A program made the translations under genes and the position numbers. The notes beneath the pieces were generated by a model, which saw only the letters and a list, made by a program, of their open reading frames with translations, did no database searches and was not told the DNA's origin. Below are positions 55,918-64,000 of a stretch of 64,000 nucleotides of DNA, piece after piece (the first letter of the stretch is position 1; each line of letters starts with the position of its first letter). Location: NCBI GenBank assembly GCA_964017065.1, contig OZ024786.1:14706940-14770939 (forward strand), given 5' to 3'. This DNA comes from Haliclona indistincta (lineage: Eukaryota; Porifera; Demospongiae; Haplosclerida; Chalinidae).

Positions 55918-57889
55918 TAGTAGAGCGGATTGGTTGAAAAATCGTTCACTTTATGATAAAAGCATGAAACTTGGTACACTGTTAGAACATGACATGAGGA
56001 TCATTTTTAGCTATAGGGCCATCTCAGATTTGACCTCTGACCTTTGCGGCAGCTTTTTCTTCCAAATTGCCGATAAAGTCTTCAACTCTCTGCTATCTAT
56101 ACTCTTTCTATATAATTTTGATCATTATACATAATAACAACATGCCCTAAGGAATATTTTTATTCTTAAAAAGTTTGACCTTTGACCTCTGCGGCAACGC
56201 TTTACTCAAAATAAATTACGAGAGCAATCATTTTTAATGGTATTCACTGTTTGTGAGTTACCAGTTCATTGTAGATAGTAAGAGTATTCAAAGTAATTAT
56301 TTTTGACAATCAAAAATTGACCTTTGACCTTTGCGGCAAGTTTTTCTTCAAAATTAATAAATGTGCATGACTACATGTACTGTTAATTTAATGATAATGA
56401 TAATGAATTTAATAATGTACTGTCTCATGATAATTACTCACCTAATAAAACATTAAGGTGGCGGGTACCTTTTTAGTGCGCACAATAATACGCGCAGTAT
56501 GAATATCATTACTTCATTAAACTGAAACAACATCATGAAGATCAGTCTCACATATAATTATTTTCAACATTAATTAATATTATTCACCATGTGAAGAGTG
56601 CAAGAGTCCAATTGCATAACACACCACAAAGATGTGCTATGCAATTGGACAAGAGACACTAAAGGTCTTGCTCCTTGCACACAGGCCTTGCTCCTTGCAA
56701 ATTTTGCCTCTGGCAAGACCTTTAGTGTCTCTTGTCCAATTGCATAGCACATCTTTGTGGTGTGTTACAACAATTTGTACCTTTGTTTCAATCTTAGCAG
56801 TTTCAATACTTAAAAAAGAGAACAGCTCAGCCATGTTGTCATCGTTTTTAAGAAATTTCCTCCAGTTTCTAGGCAAAGCATTGGTGGATCCTACTCGCCT
56901 GCGGCTTCCTTTGCCCCTTGTACTGCGTGAATACTTTTTAAGCTGCCTTGAATATACTCATCCCACACCAACTCAAGCCTTTGTACTTTCTGTAGTTGTT
57001 CTTTAATCTAAGGCAAAAATACTTGAGAACCGTAATCTGAAAAGGTCTGTGCAGTACCAGGCTTCAGCATAATTATTTACTACTGCTGCACCATCAACAA
57101 CGACAGCATCAACAGTAGGTGATTTAAAACTATTTCAAGACAGCTGGCAATATCTGACTTGGTTCCTAGCCTCAGTTTGCCCAAATTTGACAGTGATGGT
57201 GGGTATGCCTGATTTTCATGCTTAAAGAATTCATTAATGTCTCCATCACGTGTCTGACAAGATATGCACTCTTCACATGGTGAATAATATTAATTAATGT
57301 TGAAAATAATTATATGTGAGACTGATCTTCATGATGTTGTTTCAGTTTAATGTTTTATTAGGTGAGTAATTATCATGAGAAAGTACATTATTAAATTCAT
57401 TATCATTAAATTAACAGTACATGTAGTCATGCACATTTATTACTTTTGAAGAAAAACTTGCCGCAAAGGTCAAAGGTCAACTTTTGATTGTCAAAAATAA
57501 TTACTTTGAATACTCTTACTATCTACAATGAACTGGTAACTCACAAACAGTGAATACCATTAAAAATGATTGCTCTCGTAATTTATTTTGAGTAAAGCGT
57601 TGCCGCAGAGGTCAAAGGTCAAACTTTTTAAGAATAAACATATTCCTTAGGGCATGTTGTTATTATGTATAATGATCAAAATTATATAGAAAGAGTATAG
57701 ATAGCAGAGAGTTGAAGACTTTATCGGCAATTTGGAAGAAAAAGCTGCCGCAAAGGTCAGAGGTCAAATCTGAGATGGCCCTATAGCTAAAAATGATCCT
57801 CATGTCATGTTCTAACAGTGTACCAAGTTTCATGCTTTTATCATAAAGTGAACGATTCACCCCAAAAATGCTACCAATCCGCTCTACTA
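55918..57889. mobile_element. 1972-bp fold-back transposon in a TRIM 5' flank
   Basis: Arms of about 620-680 bp (55918-56598 and 57267-57889) are near-perfect inverted repeats with ends TAGTAGAGCGGATTGGT. The target duplication is GAT (55915-55917 and 57890-57892). The intact target CAAGATAGGGTA is present at 4033 and 54179. A nested ~48-bp inverted repeat (TCTTTGTGG arms) lies at about 56620-56767. The single-copy core (56770-57266) has a minus-strand reading with RGKGSRRRVGS, NWRKFL and ELFSFL, recalling ORFs common in repetitive DNA of fish and cnidarians. No transposase motif is clear. Confidence 0.8.
56765..56945 (-). pseudogene. Transposon-associated ORF fragment
   Basis: Minus-strand frame without stops: RGKGSRRRVGS, ALPRNWRKFLKNDDN, ELFSFLS. 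The motif order resembles a repeated metazoan ORF family of unknown function that I recall from fish and cnidarian repeats. It is only about 60 residues and ends without a stop inside the hairpin. Confidence 0.35.
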
Positions 57890-57978
57890 GATAGGGTACA
57901 ATTTTTGTTGCTCAAATAAATTATAAGGGAGTGGGAGAAAATTTTTGCACATTGTGAACCGGTACAAAAGTCGATAGT

Positions 57979-59954
57979 ATGGCCACATGCATTGAAGATC
58001 CGAAGTGTTGTATCTGCCGGTCTGGAGTTGTTCCAGGACCCGCGAAGTCTGCCCTGTCTATACACACGTTCTGTCAAGAGTGTATACATCGCTCACTGAA
58101 CGAGGAGAACCACCAACCAAAATAATCATTATATCCAACAAAAATAATTTATAAATCATCGAAGTCATCACTGGAGCTTGAGCTCAGCACTATTCAATAG
58201 CCAGTTCAATTAAAACTTGTACAGTCTCAGAGGATATGGCTCCCGACAACTTGCATCTAACAACCAGTGACCGACAATCCTTTCGCAAACAACAGAAGTC
58301 AGCATCGATAACCCATTCCAGCGCATCTGAATCATCTACCAACTTTGTAGAGCATTCAATTTCAACAGCATCTTCCTCAGTAAAGCTCTCAATACCACCT
58401 TCAGAACTTGACGGTAAAATCTTTAATGCAACTAGGTCTGAAGTATCATCTACTATAGATTCATCTTCAATGGTGTACTCTGATTCGGAATCGTTCTTTG
58501 TAGTAAGAGTAGGTTCTTCGTCATCATTTTCAGATTCCTTGTCATCATCATTATCAGGCTCATCATCAATTTCTTCAACAGGCTTGGTAGACCAGTACAT
58601 CGATACATTCAGACTGAATTTTTCACGAAGATATTCCGAAAATATGAATTTCTCTCTCACCACCAGTGACACTGACATAGGTTTCCTACTTCCATTTACA
58701 ATTCCTGATTTGGGACAAGGAAAGAAAAGGCCCTGAAGTGTCCCGTGTGCCGCGCTAAACATGATCTCAAGAGCGAGGGGGCAGAGCTACTGCCTGTGAA
58801 CCAGTATTCTCTACAAGAACTACCACTCAAGAGACTACAGCAGCAACGAGTCGAGCGAACAATGGTGGACCGGCACACCAGCAGAGATGGTAGCTTGGTG
58901 CTATGACTGTGACGTCATGATCTGCCAATTGTGTGAGTCATCGCACAAGAAATTAGCTATTTTTCGAGAACACCATGTCATAGGTAACAAAGAAGGTCAA
59001 CAGCCTATTGTGTCTAAGTCCAGTTATTGTCCAAGGCACATCAGAGTAGAACTGAATTACTGGTGTACTAGTTGTTCTGAATTGGTTTGTGCTGAGTGTC
59101 TACTCCGGGAGCACAATGATCATCAATACAGCTTGGCTGAAGAGGCAAGGCATACTTTGGAGACAAGAATAAAGGAGTTGGCTGGTTTAGTCACGGAAAA
59201 GAAACAAGAATTTAGTGATTATTTAGAGAAGGCTAGTGAGGCTGAAGGCTAGGCACTAGAGTATAGCGAGCTTATGAAGAGTGAAGTGAACAATGTGTTT
59301 GATGGTATCGTAGCATCAGTTGAGGCACAGAGGAATGAAGCTCTCCAGAGTGTGCCACAAGGAGTGAAGGAGATCTGGTCACAGAAGGAGATGATGGAGG
59401 TCAGTCTGGCTCAACTAGACAGCTTCACTAGATTTGCTGAGAACACCCACAAGTTCAAGACTGATGTAGCAATGGCAGCTCAAAGTGTCAAGCTAATGGA
59501 ACGACTGAAGGATATTCATGGAGATGAGAATGCTCTTGACGAGGAGAAGATAAAGCCACAGGTTCTTGGATCACATTGTAGCAAGGATCATCTGAACATT
59601 CGACTGCATACCATATTTGGATTGAGACAACCTTTGATGTTTAAATTCTCACCTGCTCCTGGAACACAAATATTACTACAACGCTCTTACCGCACCAGGG
59701 TACACGTCAATGTATCATTAGAAGTAGGTGGAATAAGATTTCCAGAGTTACTTCCACCACGTGTGTTCGAGTTGAAACTAAGTGTGACCGCACTGTATAA
59801 TAATTCGGCTATATCTGCTCAAGTTATATCAGGTCCTTCATCTTGGAGAGTTACTGTCAGGATCTCTATAAGTGATAATTCTCCACTGACAATTGCGTAC
59901 AGGCTATATTTAGGTGCTGCAATACTTGAAGGCACTGTCAATTATACAGTATAA
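57979..59954 (+). pseudogene. TRIM-like pseudogene with inverted insertion
   Basis: ATG 57979 (MATCIEDPKC). Four extra bases near 58016 break the RING. At 58114-58732 a 619-bp segment from an acidic-type TRIM is inserted in inverse orientation; TRIM sequence resumes at the CPVC codons. About 32 bp covering the first B-box 1 cysteines are missing near 58882. AAG is TAG at 59250-59252 in the coiled coil, after which the frame is open to TAA 59952-59954, including a complete C-terminal domain. Closest to 4124. Confidence 0.85.
58114..58732 (-). pseudogene. Inverted 3' fragment of an acidic-type TRIM gene
   Basis: On the minus strand it reads YLREKFSLNVSMYWSTKP, a short acidic stretch with about two heptads, SSSEGGIES, EWVIDADF and VVRCKLSGAIS, homologous to residues ~395-660 of the gene at 22682, followed by 3' flank. 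It still gives a 190-codon ORF (58190-58762). Only three bases of the target RING were lost at the insertion point. Confidence 0.8.
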
Positions 59955-60069
59955 CTCATACAATTTTACTATAGCTATGGTAAATTCAAATTGTCATGAT
60001 AAATTTTCCATCATACTGTGCTTAAGATCTGTAAAAATAATTATAATATCAAATTGGTGCTTAAAAATT

Positions 60070-60318
60070 TTGCAAAAAGGGGTATTTTGGCTCCAGAAGA
60101 TGTTGAGCGCATGCCTGCATGTAGTCAAATAGCTGCTACTCAGTCAAACATAATTGAAAGTTGATGAAAGTTCTATTAATTATTATACTTGATTATTCTG
60201 CTTGCTGTATAAAAAATTTTTAAGTCACTGTTCTTCATTTATCCGAGAAACAGCCATTTGCGTGCGTTCAGGCATGCGTTCTAAATTTCCAGGAGCCAAA
60301 ATACCCCTTTTCGCAAAT
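60070..60318. repeat. Inverted repeat, ~250 bp
   Basis: GCAAAAAGGGGTATTTTGGC (60072) and its complement (near 60295-60316) are the outer parts of arms of about 45 bp, the inner parts being GCGCATGCCTG and CAGGCATGCG. A MITE is likely, but no target duplication was fixed. Confidence 0.55.
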
Positions 60319-60655
60319 AATAGGTCAAAATTATAGCTCTCACCTTTGAGTAGCATTCTAAAGGTGCCTCCACCCACAGCACACGTGAGCGGTGTGGTCT
60401 CACCATGCAGTAACTGGATCACGCCTCTTCAGTCTTAACTGCACACATGGTTCACCATCATCCTGAAATGACAGAGTGAAGCAAAATCAAAGATTTTGTC
60501 TATCTCTTACCATGAGAGAGCTTGAGCTGAATATACATGTACAGTCTACTCTCCATTCAACTGATTCTAGTCCAGATACTACAGACAAGATAAACAAACA
60601 AAAAATTGAGCTAAAAATCATATAATGCATGACCAGCACTTGTGAATCATTAAAG
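60319..60655. other. TRIM 3' flank remnant, no gene seen
   Basis: Matches 13560-13840 and 39950-40230 (CTCACCTTTGAGTAGCATTC..., CTCCATTCAACTGATTCTAG). It is the shared downstream sequence of TRIM copies; no ORF is supported. Confidence 0.45.
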
Positions 60656-60657
60656 TA

Positions 60658-60859
60658 TAGTGGCCGAGACGGTCGTTTGTCGCCGCTGACTGTCGATATT
60701 TGTTTTAACACCGCCCATTAATTATTAGCGAAAAGAGGGCTAGCGGCTAGACTACTATCGACGATGTTAAAACTGCTATGGCCGGTGTTAAAACTGCTAT
60801 GGGCGGTGTTAAAACAAATATCGACAGTCAGCGGCGACAAACGACCGTCTCGGCCACTA
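60658..60859. mobile_element. 202-bp MITE with TAGTGGCCGAGACGG ends
   Basis: Perfect inverted repeats of about 60 bp start TAGTGGCCGAGACGGTCGTT, with TA on both sides (60656-60657, 60860-60861). The centre has a small tandem repeat of GGTGTTAAAACTGCTATGG. The TA target suggests the Tc1-mariner group. Confidence 0.75.
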
Positions 60860-60861
60860 TA

Positions 60862-61479
60862 TTAAAGACCGTGGCATTCAGCTAATATGAACTGTGGACA
60901 CTACACTACTTTCAGACAGAGTAAATTACTGAAGTATTTCAGCAATAATTACAGTGTACATGAGAGATTTCGGATATTTCTATGATTATACTAATGTACT
61001 TTATGGAGACAATGATTTGAGAATTACTGAAATTTTGCAAAATTTGAAACATGAATGCCTTGTTTTGAGTGACAAAATTTGCAAAAATAATAAAAGTTAT
61101 TTCACTCATTTGGGAATTTTTTTGATATATGTTTCTACTGTACAGTATTATTAGTGTGTGAGATCATAGTCTCACCTCGAGGACTCTTGGATCGGAATAC
61201 CTCTTTTAACCTGGTAAGATTGTCAGCATACAAGCACTTTACACGGCAAATTAACCTACTCATTCAACACTCACTATATATTATTACTAGATTATTATTA
61301 TTATCAACAGAAAACAGAACACAAAATAGATAGAAGATTAGTATACCTGATGAAGAAATGAATATTTTATTAATGGTTTTACAGCATACACAACTACTAA
61401 ATTTAAACTCAAGGACTAGTAGAAATTTCTGCTACTAGCCTAACTTAACTACATGATACAAAATTTGAACAAAATAATA
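60862..61479. other. Spacer, no gene seen
   Basis: Parts match 40390-40600 and 14000-14210 (AATTACTGAAATTTTG..., CTTGGATCGGAATACCTCT), so it is TRIM-unit flank. No coding sequence is supported. Confidence 0.4.
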
Positions 61480-61840
61480 AGTTTGCATTTTGAACATGGA
61501 CAGAAAGAATGAAAAGTACAGGGATTATCTGATTGGAAATACACATGAAAATGAGATCAAAAGAATTGAGTGATTTTGAATTTAATTGTTGAGGAGGATG
61601 AGTGAGGTAACTGAGGTCAATTTGGGGAAGAGAATTCCATAATCTGCAGGTACTAACCGATTAAAATGGATATTACTTGACATAATATTATTAGTAGAAG
61701 ATTTAGTGTGACATAGTTTATTGAAAGTTGAAGAGCGGGTTGGGGCAAAACTAAAATATACAAAATCAAGAATGTTAAAGTTTGAAATGGGATACTTAAC
61801 AGAATTAACAAAGAACATGATATCAGATAACCCCTGCATG
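61480..61840 (-). mobile_element. LINE 3'-end relic
   Basis: Minus-strand reading includes YPISNFNILDFVYFSFAPTR, SSTFNKLCH, FNRLVPADYGILFP (degenerate WNSLP) and, frameshifted, PCTFHSFCPCSKC. This fits the C-terminus of invertebrate non-LTR ORF2. It retains the site that is interrupted by the 1308-bp element in the homologous stretch at 6177. Confidence 0.55.
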
Positions 61841-61984
61841 ACTACACTACCAGTGTAGTCAGGAGTTATCGTTTGAGATTATCGTTCAAAAGGACCATAT
61901 CAACTGGTTGATAGTGTTATTGCGTCATAATTATACATTACGTCACTTGGGAGGAGCTGGTGTTTTTGATGCGCTCAGTACAGC

Positions 61985-62143
61985 ATGGATGATCTGAAGT
62001 GTGGTATCTGTCTGGAGTTGTTCCAGGACCTGCGGAGTCTGCCCTGTCTACACACGTTCTGTCGAGAGTGTATACAGCGCTCACTGAACAAGGAGAACCG
62101 CTCACTGAAGTGTCCGGTGTGCCGTGCTAAACAAGTGCTGTGA
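61985..62143 (+). CDS. RING-only small ORF, 52 residues
   Basis: ATG 61985 gives [26 protein letters not shown] and stops as KQVL TGA. All eight zinc ligands of the C3HC4 RING are present, but B-boxes, coiled coil and C-terminal domain are missing. It has the TTACGTCA element upstream (61952) seen before other copies. It may be a pseudogene, or a RING microprotein that competes with full-length TRIMs for E2 enzymes. A damaged relative is at 37606. Confidence 0.5.
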   Translation: MDDLKCGICLELFQDLRSLPCLHTFCRECIQRSLNKENRSLKCPVCRAKQVL

Positions 62144-62620
62144 AAACTACATGATAATGTAAAGTTGTTTTTTTGTTTCACAACTTACAAGTATACTTTA
62201 TTGTAATTCATTCAAGCTCATGCATTTAGAGTAAAATAGATCGCTAAAAATAATAGTAGAAAGAGTGCATGAACCCTGTATCAAAAGAGGAGTTATATAA
62301 CGTCATTCCTTTTTGCTGCAGGGTTCGCTCCTTTGGAGTGAACGTATGAGAAGCTTTAGTGAATTAATTTCCCTGACGACAGCAAGCTAGCTGTAAATGT
62401 TACATTGTCAATTTCAGCTGGTTTCTTGGCATTGAGAATAAACCATGGCTCTACAAGGTGTGACTAAACCATGTAGGTATAGATTACGTAAGTTTAGTCT
62501 GACCTCCTGTAAGCTATATATTTCTTCAAGTTTATCCGCATGAGTTCTAGTGCACCTTTCTCTGTCCGTATACATGTATGCATGTGCATTATGTTCTCAT
62601 GTGATGATGCATTGTCATAA
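62144..62620. other. Spacer duplicated from 37736-38155
   Basis: Homologous to the sequence between the RING fragment and the exon-1 relic at 37.7-38.2 kb. No gene is seen. Confidence 0.45.
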
Positions 62621-62698
62621 TTCACTCATAAGGTGTTTAAAAGGAGCCAGTCTCCGGCTCGAGGTAGACTTCATAACCAGACCAAGAAGACTGAAAGG

Positions 62699-63623
62699 AT
62701 GACTACTTTCAAGGGAAATATCCTGTTTGCAGCTGTTTTCTTTTTTGCCTGTACTACCTGAATGTGCAGTGCTACTGTGATCCAAGTGAAATAATTTATT
62801 GAAGTGTTGAGCTATTCCACGCAATAAAAAAGCTCTTATTGTTTGTTGATTAATTTTTTCAATGAATTGAAGTAGGCCGGCTGCAGGGATTACGATGGTG
62901 GATCTGTTCTGGTGCAGTATTGCTGGCCTGCGCATGTGCAGCTATGCTGTATTAATAGAATTTCCATGCCATTGCATGCACTACGTCTCCGTCAGATTTT
63001 CTAACCACTCAAGATATCATTGTACAATTAAGTGGGCCATAATGACGTATTTGATCAATGTCGTGGTGGACCACCTGCAGTGCAGGTTGATGCATAGCTA
63101 ATGTGTCACATGATTTCAATCGTGCAGCAAGAAACTGACAGAATTTAGTAAATATTGTGTAAGTATTATACATACACTATACTCCCAGTTCACATGCAGC
63201 TGACTATTTTCACACATGTCCGTTCACATGCAATGATTCAGCAGTCAGTGCATGTTGCATTGTATGGTCTGTTGCATCATGCTGATCTGAGGCATATGAT
63301 GCATGAATATTGTATCATTTGTTGCAAAAGATCCTTCAGAGATTGTAAGTAAGTTAAAATTTGCACTGAGCATTACAAACTGCATTGATGTAATTATTTT
63401 GCAATAGGTCAGAGCTGTACCTCTAACACTGGTGGTGACCGACTTTGCATCTACATAAGAGCTACGAATGGCCAGAGTGTGTGGTACTGTACGTAGTGAT
63501 AATAGTGAGTTACAGTTTGGCTTTATAAATCAAGTAGCTATACAAATGAGTAAAGTCTATTTTGTTCTAGATGATGTTATTGAAATGGCTGTGCAATTAG
63601 GCGGCCACACTGGCTGCCAATAG
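62699..63623 (+). pseudogene. Decayed copy of the secreted cysteine-repeat gene
   Basis: Exon 1 (ATG 62699, MTTFKGNILFAAVFFFACTT) lacks the donor and runs into TGA. Exon 2 (about 62868-62920) lost its acceptor AG and its middle. Exon 3 traces lie at 63010-63082, exon 4 at 63318-63351, exon 5 from 63408 (SCTSNTGGDRLCIYIRA) with four extra bases after WYC, exon 6 at 63571-63623 (VQLGGHTGC, TAG). Order and spacing match the intact copies, which confirms the gene structure. A separate, more diverged lineage. Confidence 0.65.
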
Positions 63624-63924
63624 TCACACATGACAGGACTGCTTCTATATGGCTTAAATGATAGTACATGCATGTGCATATAATGCATAATGATTGATTC
63701 CACATTATGTTTCTATACGTTATTATTTGGTATACGCGGCACGGTCTAGCTATGCAAGGTATTGTGATCTAAAATGCTAGAGCTAGTATGTATGTACCTC
63801 TTCTAATTGATTGTGCTGGAGCCGTAATAGCTCATGATCAATTCTTATGATATAGACACTATTTAATTTTTCAAAACAATGCATGGTATATAATTATTAT
63901 AGCAAATTAATGCTGATAATAATT

Positions 63925-64000
63925 TTAATCTGGAATGATTTGAGTCTGAGTTTGAGAAGAGACATGCACTTGAGCGGTGATTTGTTTGCATGGAGATCGA
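63925..64000 (-). mobile_element. LINE 3'-end relic at window edge
   Basis: GGAATGATTTGAGTCTGAGT and following match the relics at 8905 and 11575; the window ends inside it. Confidence 0.45.

Overview
The window looks like a piece of a metazoan nuclear genome, most likely a sponge (demosponge). This is inferred from short introns with GT-AG borders, AT-rich spacers full of ATAATTATT and GCATGCATG runs, many small inverted-repeat transposons, fragments of non-LTR retrotransposons, and dense intronless TRIM-like genes with RING, two B-boxes and a coiled coil. Species was not determined.

The main content is a plus-strand cluster of single-exon TRIM-like E3 ubiquitin-ligase genes. They share a RING (C6, C9, C21, H23, C26, C29, C43, C46), a B-box 1 (about residues 90-128), a B-box 2 (about 167-199), a coiled coil, and a beta-rich C-terminal domain of about 130 residues that I do not recognise. 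Five copies have an open reading frame (17019, 22682, 34246, 36063, 54273). Seven more are near full length but broken (2411, 4124, 12036, 38418, 40750, 52553, 57979). At least fifteen are fragments. The copy at 22682 carries about 16 acidic heptapeptide repeats.

Interleaved is a second family: a six-exon gene for a small secreted protein (138 residues) with a signal peptide and two four-cysteine repeats. Two copies look complete (30939-32469 and 48961-50488, one amino-acid difference seen). One is cut by the left edge (exons 4-6 at 321-616). One is decayed (62699-63623), and an exon-1 relic lies near 38200. I recognise no known family for it.

Layout: 1-5.5 kb, secreted-gene 3' exons, TRIM relic and two broken TRIMs; 6.2-7.5 kb, a 1.3-kb inverted-repeat element; 7.6-11.9 kb, two related blocks of TRIM scraps, LINE relics and MITEs; 12-15.3 kb, two broken TRIMs; 15.3-16.9 kb, tandem repeat and a LINE fragment; 17-24.7 kb, two intact TRIMs with a transposon-riddled relic between; 25.7-37.6 kb, block with TRIM relics, secreted gene and two intact TRIMs; 38.3-42.1 kb, second copy of the 12-15 kb block; 42.2-43.5 kb, LINE fragment; 44.2-55.7 kb, second copy of the 27-37 kb block (offset 18,022 bp for the secreted gene); 55.9-57.9 kb, a fold-back transposon; 58-60 kb, a TRIM pseudogene with an inverted insertion; 60-64 kb, a RING-only ORF, a secreted-gene pseudogene and LINE relics.

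The picture is a young birth-and-death locus in which putative E3 ligases and small secreted cysteine-rich proteins are duplicated together. An immune or recognition role is plausible by analogy with expanded TRIM families elsewhere, but this is inference only.
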